The notes: generated from the sequence alone by a model not told the origin. Positions 13,710-25,577 are shown, counted from the first letter of the stretch. The stretch is DNA of 64,000 nt from Platycnemis pennipes (GCA_933228895.1 OW121846.1:108393054-108457053), one strand, 5' to 3'. Made by a program: numbers and translations.

Positions 13710-13718
13710 TATTGATTC
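13710..13718 (+). promoter_or_regulatory. Onecut-type binding site TATTGATTC
   Basis: The site matches the ATTGAYT core bound by the CUT domain plus homeodomain of Onecut proteins. It lies about 700 bp upstream of the onecut start codon and has an identical inverted partner at 13754-13762. Confidence 0.4.
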
Positions 13719-13753
13719 GGAGACATCAAAATTATCGGAATTTCGTCTGCCTT

Positions 13754-13762
13754 GAATCAATA
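13754..13762 (-). promoter_or_regulatory. Inverted copy of the Onecut-type site
   Basis: The plus strand reads GAATCAATA, the exact reverse complement of TATTGATTC at 13710-13718. The two sites are 44 bp apart, start to start. Confidence 0.4.
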
Positions 13763-14057
13763 TCCATGCCTTTGCCATGTGCTTCTCGGTTTGACACAAA
13801 GAATACGGGTAAAAATTTCAAGGAGTGTATGACAGTTCATGAAATTGGTGTTAAAATATTTATGTCATGGGCGAGGAGTGTGGCGTGAATATACACGGCC
13901 ATTGCAAGTCTTGCACGCAAGATATGCAAGACAATAGAACAGCAGCTCACTACGAAGACACGGGAGCCATTGCGCTCGCATATGGCCACTGCCGTGAGGG
14001 AATGAAGCCCGTTTTACGGAACCCGTCGCCTTACACACAGGGCCGGATAGGGTGTCG

Positions 14058-14303
14058 ATGGTGGGGGTAAAAAGGGAAGCGGACGAGGGTAAGCCACAGG
14101 CAGCTGCATTAAAGCGGTCTCCATGGCGACATGCGGGCGATCGAAGGCACGTGCCATCTACGGAGGGGTTGCGAGCAGCCCTTAGCCTTTATTCCGACCC
14201 GACAGTTATCCGTGCGCAATTGGATGCGCATCTGTGTTTCTCGCAAACATGGACGTTCGAAGGCTGCCTAAAATGTTGTGTATGGGACATTTACAACGGT
14301 TAA
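14058..14303 (+). other. Possible upstream ORF in the onecut leader
   Basis: An ATG at 14058 opens an 81-codon frame that closes with TAA at 14301-14303, 106 bases before the onecut start. The product (starting MVGVKREADEGKPQ) resembles nothing I know. If the onecut transcript starts upstream of 14058, it would be a long upstream ORF that could restrain translation. If the transcript starts later or is spliced, it is irrelevant. Confidence 0.2.
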
Positions 14304-14409
14304 ATTATTGAGTGGGGGCTAAATGAAGGCCGTTAATCGGTGTTTGTGCATGGGATAAACATTGGACACTTTGTTAGTGACGTTAGCAACGCGGACTGTG
14401 CGGGGAGTG

Positions 14410-16393
14410 ATGAATAAAATGGGTGAAATCGGTGATCAAGCAAGTTTGAGCGAGCCCTTGCCGGGGGAGTCGGTCGATTCGCCAGCGGCATCTACGCATG
14501 CCGACCTGATGTCGCCGAGCGAGCTGAGCCCGAGTATTTCACGCTCCGCCGTCCCCAGGTCAGTGGCCACTTCCCACGAGTCGTTGGCGGAGTCGGTCGC
14601 CGGGGAGCAGGCTGCAATTGGCATCCAGATCAAGGAGGAACAGCTGCCGTGCGCCGCCGTTGCCTCTGCTGCCACTTCCTCCCACTCCGCGCCCGACTCG
14701 ATAGCGGCGCCTTCTTCGACGCCGGCGCCGACGGACTCTGCCGCTCCGACCGTGGTCGTCGTCACTTCCAGCGCCGTCTCTTCAGCAGCAGCAGCCGCCG
14801 CAGCAGCAGCCGCGGAGGCCGACCCGGACCCCGACGAAGAAGACGAGGAGGAGGAAGAAGAGGAGGAAGAAGAGGACCTTTCTGCCGCAGAGGGGGTGAG
14901 TTTGGCAAGTGACAGCAAACCGGAAGCAGAGGCAGCCGAGGCCTCCCACGAAGCGGACCACGACGCAGAGCACGAATCGGAGCAACCGCTGTCAGTCATC
15001 GTGCCTGCTCAAGACGACTCTCATGACTCAGAACTCCTAAGTCCTGGGAAATTGTCACCCACGTCAGGGATCTCGGTGAGTGTCGCCAGCATGATCGACG
15101 CATCAGACTTCCGTGCCCTTCAACCGGAGCCGACCTACCAGACGCTCACCTCCGTGAACGGAAGGATGTCGCCTCCCGGCTTCAGCCCCAGCTCTTCCTA
15201 CGCGACCCTCACACCCCTTCAACCCTTACCTCCGATATCCACCATGTCCGACAAATTCGCCTACGGTCACGCGGGCAACGTTTCTGGTTCTTTCACCGTC
15301 ATGCAGAATAACGGCCTCGGAAATCTCGGGCTCGGCATGGGGGTCAACTCCCCGTACGGCTACGATAAATTGCCGTCGATGGGCATGTCCCCGCCGCATT
15401 ACGCCTCACCGAATAACGGCCTTGGGGGCCTGGGGATCCCTCAACAGCACTCTCCGCTCTCACCTCAGAGCTCGTACAGCCAAAACGGAGGCCTTCACTC
15501 GCCGCAGAAGTCGATGTCGCCCACCGGCTATGACTCTCCGTACGCGGGCCGCGACTTGGCCAGGGCCCTTCCGCAGAGCCCCACTCTGAGCCCGCCGTCG
15601 GCCTCCCTCCACTCGCCACCCAACACTATGGTCGGAGGATTCGGGGCGGCCGCGGCGGCAGCGGGCCTGCCCTCTCTCAACGGGCTCCCCTCCTTGGCCC
15701 CGCACGCTGTCTCCCCGCACCACTCCCCCGGCATGGCGGCCGGCTCGGGGCCACCGCTGCCGCCTCCGAGGGAGGCGGTCCCGGTGGCCGTGGCGTCGCC
15801 CTCGCCCCCGGCCCCCGCCTCCCTGCCCCTCTCAGCCGCCGCCGCACACGTGGGCCCTCCGACCCACGCCCCTCCCCCACAGCAGTCCCACCCGCAGCCC
15901 CCGCAGCAGCCGCCGCCGCCGCCGCAAGCACCACCGCCGTCGCAGCAGCAGCAGGCGCCGCCCCCGCCCCCGCAGTCCCAGCACCCCCACAGCACGCCCC
16001 CGCACCCCACGGCTGCCCAGCAGCAGCAGCAGCAGCAGCCGCCACCGCCGCCTCCCCAGCAGCAGCAACAACAGCAGGTCCCCCCGCAGAGCACCCCCGT
16101 GGCAATAAAGGCCCCGGCCTCGGGCAGCGCCGTCGCGGCGGCCGCAGCCGAGGTTGAGGAAATAAACACGAAAGAGCTCGCTCAAAGAATAAGCGCGGAG
16201 CTGAAGAGATATAGCATCCCGCAAGCAATCTTCGCCCAGAGGGTGCTCTGTCGGTCTCAAGGCACGCTCTCAGATCTCCTCCGCAACCCAAAGCCTTGGT
16301 CCAAGCTCAAGTCGGGCCGCGAAACATTTCGTCGCATGTGGAAATGGCTCCAGGAACCCGAGTTCCAGAGGATGTCGGCCCTCAGACTAGCAG
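14410..16393 (+). CDS. onecut: Onecut transcription factor (HNF6 family), 5' exon with complete CUT domain; homeobox exon not in window
   Basis: Onecut proteins are nuclear transcription factors with one CUT domain and a divergent homeodomain, active in nervous system and sensory cell differentiation in animals. This exon gives 661 codons plus one base. Visible in order: Ser/Ala-rich N terminus; poly-Ala (about 127-137); poly-acidic run (about 143-157); a conserved block from residue 264, with TLTPLQPLPPISTMSDKF then AGNVSGSFTVM, matching the STP-box region of vertebrate HNF6; a Pro/Gln low-complexity stretch (about 491-559); and the CUT domain (583-661, EEINTKELAQRISAEL to QRMSALRLA), nearly identical to vertebrate and fly members. 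The exon stops at GCAG|GTGGGT, matching the family boundary between CUT domain and linker. Without splicing, a stop follows at 16417. ATG 14410 is the first in frame; ATG 14419 has the better context (AAAATGG). I saw no frameshift. The C-terminal homeodomain is absent from the window. Confidence 0.97.
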
Positions 16394-16399
16394 GTGGGT
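16394..16399 (+). other. onecut: Splice donor of the onecut CUT-domain exon
   Basis: CAG|GTGGGT splits a codon after its first base (phase 1). The following exon should begin with the rest of an alanine codon (G|CN) leading into the basic linker and homeodomain, as in vertebrate HNF6 (ALRLA-A-CKRKE). Confidence 0.85.
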
Positions 16400-16559
16400 G
16401 GACAAACAAATCCCTGTAACCCTCCCAAACATCCTAAAACCCTTCAATTTTTAATTTAAGAGGGGTCACTTATCCTGCATGCGAGAGGAACTACCATCCC
16501 ATGAAAAAGGCATGTTACACCCCGTAATCTTTGCGTTTTCCCTCGGGACTACACGATTC

Positions 16560-17000
16560 ATTTCTCGTTGCTTGAATCGCTTCATCTGTTTATTTCAACG
16601 CCCGACCCGTACGGTGTTCCGTGTCGGCGGCCGCGTTGTCGCGGATTTGCCCTCGAGAGAGAGAGGGAGAGAGAGAGAAGGGCACGTGAGATTCCCTGCC
16701 CGTGCTCCGTGGGAGCCGGGCCATGTGCTTTTTGTGTTTATGTCGGGGAGCCACGCGGAAGCTGGGGAATCCCCTCGCCCACGTGCGCAAGTCGATAAAA
16801 GTAGGATTTGAAATCGCAGCGGCGGCGGCGTTACTTGACGTAAAGAGACCGCGGGAGGCGCGAGCTCCTTGACGGGCGACTACTGCCTTCTTGCCTGCGA
16901 CTTCTCTCCTCATTGCCTCCTGCCTCCACTCCCCCCCAAACCCCATGCCCCCCTATGGATATTCACTCCTCGTGCCCTAAGCATTCTCCGCGAAATCCCC
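16560..17000. other. GC-rich island at the start of the intron, with GA microsatellite
   Basis: CpG-rich DNA continues 3' of the CUT exon. A GA repeat occupies about 16655-16680. Open frames here have no resemblance to known proteins. GAGAG is the site of GAGA factor in flies, so this may be intronic regulatory DNA; that role is inferred. Confidence 0.5.
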
Positions 17001-19490
17001 TCTGTGAAATATCGAGAATGGAGAGCATGTACCCTCGTTGAAAGGCTGTGAATCCTTTCACTTTTCAATATCCAAGAGCAGTCACGATAGTACTGTCTGA
17101 ATTAGAAACAATTCGTACAGTTCACGGACGAAATCTCCCTGGGAACGGAAATGGACGCTAACAACTCGTAGGGAGAACGGATTGTGTGTCTCTCAGTGGC
17201 AAGGGATTCACCTCTAGAGAGTTCATCATTCTTTATTTATAGGGTCTGATGCGCTAACGGTTTCTTCTTTCCTCCTCTCATTTTAATTTGCACCTTTCTG
17301 CCAATGCAGTTTTCTCATTTGAATTCGATTAGTTCTCTTCCTCCATTTGGCTGCCTAAGTAATGAAAGAAATGACGTCCGACTTCTTCCTGCAATCGTAA
17401 TAAGAGTTAAAAAATTAGCAAATTGGGCCACCATAATTTCGAGAGACATGCTATGAGCCAGAATCATTTTTTTATTATTATTCTAAAAATTTAAGTATTA
17501 ATTTCTTGACATCGAGTATTCCACATTGTTTGTTGACGCACGTGAAGTCAAACAGTACAGCCCAGCTATCCCATGAATTAACCCCAGGGAGGGAGTCTCA
17601 AGAAATATTTAGGGTTTTTTGAGCAGTTTTCACTTGATTAGTTTACTAACAAATGACTGAATTTCTTGAGGATGTCTCTTATCCGACTCCTTGATTCTAT
17701 TCAGAGCTATTCTTGAAATCTTATCTGATATACTGATACAATTTCTCATATCATTTCCTTTTTTGTCCCAATGTCATTAGTTTTCCTCAATACATCCAAT
17801 TTTCCCTATTTCTTCTCCTACTTTCATCTAATTTCCTCCCATTGTAGGATGTTGAGAATAGTACATACTGACATAAGAGTTAAGGGTAAAAGTTGATGGT
17901 AATTTTTCCTGGGGTAGCAATGGCTTTTTAAAAATATTATTGTTAAAATAACTCTCATGTTTTCGGTGATATTTTTGTTTCAAATTCATTAGAATAGATT
18001 GAAACGTGATGCTGAGCACAATTTATGGGATTGTTTCATCTATTCCTTCAAAAATAAAGATGAGAAAACCACGGGACGGTGGAGATGAGGACACATCCAA
18101 GTCCACATCCAAGGACACATACATATGTAATTTGGGTAACATGCATGAATTGGGGAAATTGTCTTTCATGTTCCATATCGTTTATCGATTTATTTTCAAT
18201 TGATATTTTTTTAAAATTATACTAATGACTTGCCAAACCACTGCTGCCAAATATTGTTGCTGAATATGTTTTTTTGTCCATTCAGATTATCTAACTAATG
18301 GTTTAAACAAGTGGAGCTCTGAGGCAAAACTAAGTTTAGAGTTTGCCTCGACAATAACATCAATTGGACATTAATAGCTATTGCCATTTTGCCCATTCAC
18401 GCACGTTATTCTCATATTCCTAATCCTTCAAATTAGGCATTTTGAAATAACTTAATATTTTCCTATCTCATGTTATTAAATGATTGACATAAAATTGAGT
18501 TATTATCATGTTGCTTGTAAAGTATTTCTAATTCTTGCCTCTATGCCATGTATTCCAAGTTTGGAATGTCATTCATCTTGTCTTCATTTTTTTTATTTAA
18601 TTTTTTTAAGCATCAGATATTAGATTATAGTATGCTGAGTGAATATAAACTTACTACCCGTTTAGAGCATATGTTTTACTGTGTTTTTAATTGTGAAATG
18701 GAAAGTATTTTCTTTTTATTGTTAGTTTTTCCTTCTGCGTGCGAGGATGGATAAGGCGAGGTTACTGAATTTATTTCTCGTTTATAATTTCCTTTCGACA
18801 TATTGTTTTAGTCCGCAATATGAATTTTTTTCAATTTTCAGCATAATGAAATCCAAATATCGAAAGTTACTATCTCATATCTCTTCCCATCCCTTGCACA
18901 TAAAAAATTTGGGGCCTTTGGTTTTCACTAAAGTCGCAGTTACCTTCTGCTTTTAAACGTGATTTAAAGGAAAGATAATACTCGGCTTTTTGCTGTCCCC
19001 TGACCTTAATTTCAGATGTTTCGTAATGAATTTTATATCATCTCTGTCCGAGAAAAAGTAAATTTATAACAGGCATGAAGGCCATCAATGTCCTAGCTGG
19101 GTAGATAACGTTTGTAATATATTTTTTTATCTTTACAGATGCTAAAAGACTAGCCTCTTTCTTCATCTTTTAGTTGGTAATATTATCAAGATATTGTTTT
19201 ATTTCTAAGGTGAATTCCCACCAATGTCCCATCATTCGGCACTGTATTGTAATTTCCCTTGATTTTAATTTATGCGAAAAAATACTCGCGGCGTATTCCT
19301 TACCCTGTATTAGGATTTCAATACAGTTTTTCGAGACTTTCGTGGGTAAAAAAAGTAATTTATAGTTTACTTCCGTAGCAGCCAATCGTTTAACCGTCTC
19401 GTCGCGTGCCTGTAACCAAAGTACTTTCCCTTTGCTTGCTTCGAATTTTGCTCATTCAATGAGCTTTCCGTTAATGAAGTGCCCGACTAA
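17001..19490. other. AT-rich intron, no feature seen
   Basis: Only short AT-driven open frames occur (up to 71 codons). A small imperfect repeat of ACATCCAAG lies near 18093-18115. Nothing else is supportable. Confidence 0.55.
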
Positions 19491-20300
19491 AAACCCTTTG
19501 ATCTCAGGGTGACCTCAACGCCCTTCCTTTGACTTCCCACACACTTTCGGTCCGCACCGATTCTGAAATGAGCGCGAGAGAGCGCGGACGATTGTCCTGT
19601 CAGTTGGTTAAACAGCCACGCTCCTACACCTAGCTCGCCATTTCCTTCCGTGAACGGGAGTCATTCATTGGGGCCGGCCACCTGCCGCCGACCGCGGGGC
19701 GGCTTTTCCGGCCCACTCCATGCTGTGCCGACCCCCAAACGCAACTTGCACACCCCTTCTTCCTTTCTAAGCCTCTTAAGCAGGCCGCGCGCGGTATGGA
19801 GGTTTAAACGTGACTGAAGCGAGTCAAAGAAAATGAGGAATCATAGCTTGTTTGTCGTGGAGAAGGGAAGGTGGGTGATAAATAAGGGAAACTATAGGTT
19901 CCTGGAAACGGTGGGGAAGGAGTGGAAGCTGATTGGGGAAGTTAGAAGAGGGAGCGAGTGGACGGCAAGTAGGTAGTCAATTGCAGGAGAGGTGTGCCAC
20001 ACTGCCTTTGAGGTATTTCATGTCTGTCAAGGTCTACCTTAGTGGAAACAGCATTATATATTTTATTTTTTTCATAATATTGGTTACGAAAAAAATTTAC
20101 CCGCAGCCAGAATTTGCATTCGTAATCCATATTAGTCAAATGACAGGTAGAGTTCTCAACGAATGTATTTTCATTCGTGATATTCCCTTGCCCGAGGACA
20201 CGACTACTGATCCATACTCAGGGAGTGCGTAGACGAAAGGACTATGCATTCTCATCGTCGTCCCGAATAACACCTAATATATAGGCCAGTAATAGTCAAA
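19491..20300. other. Small GC-rich patch followed by AT-rich DNA
   Basis: About 19500-19800 is GC-rich with several CpGs and contains GGGGCCGGCCACC. A 99-codon plus-strand frame at 19933-20232 starts outside the patch, has no known domain and includes an AT-driven hydrophobic stretch. I do not call it a gene. Confidence 0.4.
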
Positions 20301-20499
20301 TAATATTGATAGGTCATTGTTATTTCCATCCAGTCATCGCATTTTTCCAGCAAAAATGCAGTTTTCCAGCAGCCTAAACTGTAAGTTAGTGCGGACGCTC
20401 CTTGGTTTTGGATAGCATTTTATTTATTGCAAAACGTCCACGATTTTACGCTAACTGCTAAAACGCTGTCATTGAAAATAATCCTACTCAGTCGTGGCA

Positions 20500-21730
20500 C
20501 CGCGCGTATCAACGCCCGTTAGCCAATGCAGTGCCAAGGTTGATTCGTGGAATAGGCCGTCCGCAGAGTGAAAAATGACACGACTTTCATTTCATGAGGC
20601 AACCACCGACCAATAATGCCGCTCCGCTCGCTTCTTCCCCGAACACCCCTCCACCCCCATCTGCCTGCCAGTCCACCCGCCCCCAACCTCTTCCTTCACG
20701 CAAGCATCCCCCCTTTCACTTCCGTGACTTTTCGCCATCGGCCGACCGCCGCCCGCAGACTCGAACCGGAGGGCACGCCGGGACACTTCCCTCCGTCTTT
20801 CTTGCGAGCCGCGCCGCCGAGCGTCGTCGCGACCCTCTCACTAACCCTTTTTTCCGCCGTACCCTCAAGTCTTCTTTCTCTGATCGAATACTTAATTCAC
20901 GTCTCCGTCACTTCGGCCGAATTATTCGTTTCTGGTTTAGTTTAACGGATTAGTTTGGCGCCATTAGGGTGGTGGTTTCTTCGTCCCTCCATCGGTAAGA
21001 ATATCTACGGGAACGAAAGAAATTTTAGGGTCCATGAAGGTGGTCAAAGGGTTAAATACTCTTTTTTTCTCCCAGGGATCGTTTCGACGTAAACCCGCGA
21101 CGGCCCCTGCCTATCCGAAGGCCTCCCATAGTAATTACCGCGGCCCTCCGCTTCCACCAACCTCCTTCTCTATTCCCTCCCCTCGCCCGCCCCTCCCTGG
21201 CCCTCCCCTCCTCTCTCACCCCCTCTCCCACTTCCCCCCTTCCCCTACTACCGCTTTCATCGATCGCTTGGCCAAAGGGGCGCGCTGGCGAGCCAGCAGG
21301 GTTGGGGGTGCTCGCCTGCCTGCCTCGTGGCGATGTTGGGTTTGAATAGAGGCACAGCGCTCTGTTCTCCAGCTTCCGAAGCCAGCTGGCAGAGGGCAGG
21401 TAAAGCCAGAGGAGAGAGCACTCGCCTCTCTTCGGAGGTGACTGGAGTCTCCAAGAGGTGGCGGGGGGTCCTTCTTGACAACGAAAGGGGGTTCCGTTTT
21501 TTCGGCCTTGTTTGTTTTCCTTCGTCCGTCGGTGTGCTCTGGGTTGTTTCTCTCTTATCCTTCCCTTCTCTCGGGTGCTACTGTGGCGATCCGCCTCGTT
21601 TTCATTTCCCGCTCTCGAAAGAGCGAATGACCGCCACCGCCGCCGCAGTCCGATAAATATTTGGGGGGCCGTTGGACACGAGGAACATTTCAATCGCCCG
21701 GGCGATGACGGCGTCGGGGATATCGGCTAA
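20500..21730. other. GC-rich island with long polypyrimidine strand
   Basis: From 20590 to about 21260 the plus strand is strongly C/T-rich, most extremely at 21140-21250, where almost every base is a pyrimidine. Several long open frames on both strands are Pro/Ser- or Arg/Gly-rich and mutually overlapping, as expected of GC-rich DNA with few stops. Mirror-like polypyrimidine DNA of this kind can adopt triplex structure (inference). Confidence 0.55.
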
Positions 21731-23730
21731 TACTCAGTTGGCTTTTCTAATTTTTTCGGTCCAACTTCAGGTGGATGAGAATTATTATTACTGGGGAAAT
21801 CAATTATAACATCTTTCACAAAGGGTTGAGTAAGTCTAAATAGCACTCCTCCGTCATTGGTTAATTTGTTCATTCTTATCGGATGAGAAAACAGTGTGTC
21901 CCATTCTCCACAGACGTACTATGCCATGAAACAAGTATTACTCCTAAATACTTTACGTAAATTCACATATAAGACGTTGAAAAGTATGGAGTATTGATAC
22001 AGATTTTCTGTCATTTAGGCTTGATGGGATGGACATTTAAAACTTTTGCTAGCTGCTTTATAATCGATGACACCTGTTTCTTCGCGCTGTGTCTTCTTTG
22101 GGTAGGCATGCATCCTATCTTTCCTCATCCCATCTGCCCAGCTTACTTAATCTGCCTAATCCTAATCTTAGTCTTCAAACTAGTGCTACCCCGTAATACC
22201 GACACAAATCACTCCTTCTGTGCCCTTCTGTTTCCGTCTGCAAGACCATTCTTTCCCTATGATGCGCTGGGCTTTTCGTTCCTCACTTCCTCACACCATA
22301 GAAGCTTCTCCGCATTTCATTAAAATTGGGGAGTTCATAATCCCGGAAAAACTCGCGGAATCTGAAGAATTTGGAAAAGTAACTTGTACTTTAGTTATAC
22401 TTGGGAAAAAAACATAAATCTCTAAAACTTTCGGTGGCTGATGGTCACCGTCTTCCCTCGTGTTTGCACTGATACCGTAATAATATGTATGTTATCGACA
22501 CTCATCGAAGTTTTTAAAATAATGATGGGCAGAAAATGATGAAAAATCATTAAAAGAAAACTGTTGTGAAACAGTATGAAGTATTTAAAATTCAGGATAA
22601 TATGTTTGGGTATCTGTTCAGCCAACAATATCTTGGGGAATGCAATAAAATGGCTTTTGTCCCTATCGTGGAGCGGAAATATTCACGTAATTTATGGTTC
22701 AGTTGGTGGTTTCCTTGACTTAATTGTCGCGTCTGATATTTGAGTCTTAGGGTGCTACGTTTGGTGTGCCACTAACCTAAACCATGCCCTTTTTATTTTC
22801 CGATTCATGTTAAACGTTTGTAACAAAATATTGTATTGCTATTATAATGCGTATTAACTATTTTAGGAATAAAGGATACCAAGAGTAAACTATTGCCGTA
22901 AAATGTAAAGTAAAATGCATATTACTGCCAAGTAAAAATATGACAAACTGTAAAAAAGTTACATTTCCCTCATTTATAACTATTTACGTATCTTTATAAT
23001 TAATTATCACTGTAATTAGTTTTCATTTCCTTCAGCGTACGGTATTATAGTCTAAATAATTTACTTAGAGTTTATAGCTTTATTCTCAGTGAATTCGCTC
23101 ATGAAACTTATTTTTTATACATCATTACCTGTCATGAATTATTTTTATTTTATTATGAATTATTTTTATTACTAAGTTTGACGTTAAGTTATATGACCTG
23201 TAAGAATATCCTAGAATGGGTCAACGTATGTTCGGCTCACCCTAGCTTAACAGCGCCTTTTACCGTGAATATTCATTTTGTCCAAAAAATATTCGTTGCA
23301 TTTAGCTGCGAAAAGAAACACCACTCAGGATTATATTTAGAATGGTGTATTGTGGTATCTTTTTGTCCGCTGCCGTAACACACTGGAGAAAAGCATGAAA
23401 TATTATCAAAGGAGAAATAACTCTCGGGCTTATTTCACTGCATCGCATGCCGTTGCACACAACTCGGCGACAAAGCGTGGTCTACTTTGCACATCAGATA
23501 GCCAGTGGTACAATTATATATGGTATGGTGGAGAGTTTGATGTAATTAAAAAATCGTAACCTGCTCTTGGTTTTCTTTTATTATTTAAACTCGTCCTTTA
23601 CAATTAAATCACTCCAGTGGAACCGAACGTGGGTTGCTCATGCCTGTTATTTTTAGGGTTATAGTTCTATCAGATTTTACACCTGAGTCAATCTTTTTCC
23701 AAGTCTCATTCATCTTCAGGTCCAACGGAT
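21731..23730. other. AT-rich intron, no feature seen
   Basis: Nothing beyond short chance open frames and a short direct repeat GAATTATTTTTAT near 23136-23170. Confidence 0.55.
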
Positions 23731-24300
23731 AAAAGTCATACACGGTCCGACGCGCCCGTGGCTTTCACTGCTCACAGCCCTATGGAGAATGTGTTCTGAT
23801 TCCACCCTTTCATCCTGTCCCCCCCGCGTGAATTCGCTTCCTCTGTCCCTCCCCCCTTCCCTCTCTCTCTCTCTCTCACTCTCTCACTCTCTCATTGAAT
23901 GGGAAGAATGGCCACAAGGCGAGGGGGCGGGGGCACAGATAGTGGGGGCGAGAGGACACCTCTCCTTCGCCCCAGACTGGCCCGAACACTTCGTCGCCAT
24001 CTCTTTCCGCGCGGGCCTAACCTTCGCTTTGTCGGCGGGAAATTTCCCGAGTTGTCCGCCCGCATCCATTTCAGTTTCCGCCACCAGTTCTCGTTTTGGT
24101 TTCTCCGCCCCTCCAAACACTGGACGGTCGGTCGCGTGCGCGCGGGTGAAAGCCACTCTCCCTCGTGCTTCCTTTCTTCCCGAGCGAATGCGGCCGGCGC
24201 CCCCGCCTTGCCCCGTCCTCTAAGGGCGTCCGCGTGCACTGGATCGGATGGGGCTTGGGGGAGTCGAAGAGGTTTCTGGGTATTAAACGCATTTGAATGA
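23731..24300. other. GC-rich island with CT microsatellite
   Basis: A CT repeat at about 23860-23893 is followed by CpG-rich DNA to about 24290. Overlapping open frames on both strands have biased composition and no recognised domain. A run of 15 G follows at 24365-24379 (separate entry). Confidence 0.5.
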
Positions 24301-24364
24301 CGCCCATTGGGATTGATACAAAATCGGGGAGTCTTCGAGGAATGTGAAAACTCGGGCAAATCTC

Positions 24365-24379
24365 GGGGGGGGGGGGGGG
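24365..24379 (+). repeat. G15 homopolymer
   Basis: A single uninterrupted run of 15 G. Comparable runs are C17 at 452-468, G15 at 37055-37069 and C17 at 58503-58519. Confidence 0.95.
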
Positions 24380-25430
24380 TTCGACGGTATCTCGACTGAG
24401 TGGAAATTGGGGAATGCCAGGGAAAAACACGCAACCGCACTCCAGAGTATCTTGAGAATTTGTCAAAATAGCCAAATAAAGCAATGCCAGGACAATTGTA
24501 AGGGGGTGAACCACCGTCCAAAGTCAAAAGGTTCTACCGGCTGAGAGCGAAAGCTCTGTGGTGGTGGGCTGGAATAAAAGTGTGTAATATACTTTGTCTG
24601 AAGTCAGGTAATTAAAAAAAATCGCTCTTGAAAGTAAAAGCTAACGGAATTTTTACTGTCTAGTTTTTTACATTCATCGTGCAATTCTTATAAGAAGCTC
24701 CCATTAGTAATAGGTGACATTCAAGTAAATTCTGATGACAATTATTCCTGTAGATTTGGTATTACCACTCGTTGAATTTTTTGGGAATACTTAATTTTCA
24801 GAATTTAGTTTCTTCTACAGAAATACCATAAACATTCCAAAAAATAATCCGAAATCGTTGTAGGTTTGAAACTCAGCTACGACTCACCTAGGTGAGAAAT
24901 CCGGCGAAGGGCTTAATTTATGCTTCACAGCTCCATTGACACATTATTTTGTTTGTAAGTAAGGCGTCACCGCTCCAATGGTACATACAAACTAGTCGCA
25001 GGTGACGTGCCCAATCACTTGACTGAATTCTCATTCCGTGCTGTCGAGCGTAACCGTTTTCAAAATGAATAAGGTGATTGTAATCACTTCGTGTAATTTG
25101 ATAAAATACTTATTGACGATTCCGACTCACATGCAGAGAAGGAGTTTAAAAAAGCTGATGGCTCATGTTCCTAATTGTGGGTAATTCGTTATTCAGTGAT
25201 ACTGATTTTACGGTGAATTTTTTATGACAATAATCTCATTTTTGCTAGCGGGTACTTTCCGTATTTTGTGTCGTCTCTACTTTCATCGGTTTATATTCCG
25301 GCAATCATCTTTGCTAGATGGCTGAAAAATAACTTAGAATCAGCACTAGAGAGCTCGTTGCTCGATCTTTGGCTACCATGGATGTTGTGAATACGTTCAT
25401 GAATTGATCAACGGCCCTCTCAGGTATTAT
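24380..25430. other. AT-rich intron, no feature seen
   Basis: No gene, repeat family or structured element is apparent. Confidence 0.5.
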
Positions 25431-25504
25431 ATTCGTGTTAAGTGCATTGTGAGATAGGGATCGTGTGCGGGAGGCGAGTCCACGCTATGCCAGGATGCTA
25501 TGCG

Positions 25505-25519
25505 CGGTCTAATAGACCG
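25505..25519. repeat. Perfect short palindrome, 7-bp arms
   Basis: CGGTCTA and TAGACCG flank a single A. It lies 28 bp before a longer palindrome. Confidence 0.9.
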
Positions 25520-25547
25520 GTATCTTTGTGCTCAGCCGGTGTTGACG

Positions 25548-25577
25548 GCCGCTTACAAGAGCGCTCTTGTTAGCGGC
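25548..25577. repeat. 30-bp palindrome, 15-bp arms without spacer
   Basis: GCCGCTTACAAGAGC is followed directly by GCTCTTGTTAGCGGC. The arms are complementary at 14 of 15 positions. It could be a dimeric protein-binding site or a hairpin in RNA; nothing shows which. Confidence 0.85.

Larger units (their letters stand above)
13234..14409. promoter_or_regulatory. Shared upstream region between two divergent genes
   Basis: This interval separates the minus-strand gene from the onecut start codon and should hold both promoters and 5' UTRs. GC content rises from about 13860 toward onecut. An in-frame TAA at 14356-14358 means the onecut reading frame cannot extend further upstream in this exon. 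An acceptor-like TTTGTTAG ends at 14378, so an upstream non-coding exon is possible. The transcription starts cannot be fixed from sequence alone. Confidence 0.5.

Noticed and set aside
14436..16291. Long minus-strand and other-frame ORFs over the onecut exon (up to 213 codons)
   Set aside because: They are shadows of the GC-rich, repeat-containing onecut coding sequence; translations are poly-Ser, poly-Cys/Gly or poly-Ala.
21052..21693. 213-codon minus-strand frame
   Set aside because: Composition follows the polypurine strand (Arg/Glu/Gly); it reflects sequence bias rather than coding.
24071..24514. 147-codon minus-strand frame with a signal-peptide-like beginning
   Set aside because: It starts at GTG, has no ATG near the hydrophobic stretch, reads through the G15 run as poly-Pro and has no family resemblance.
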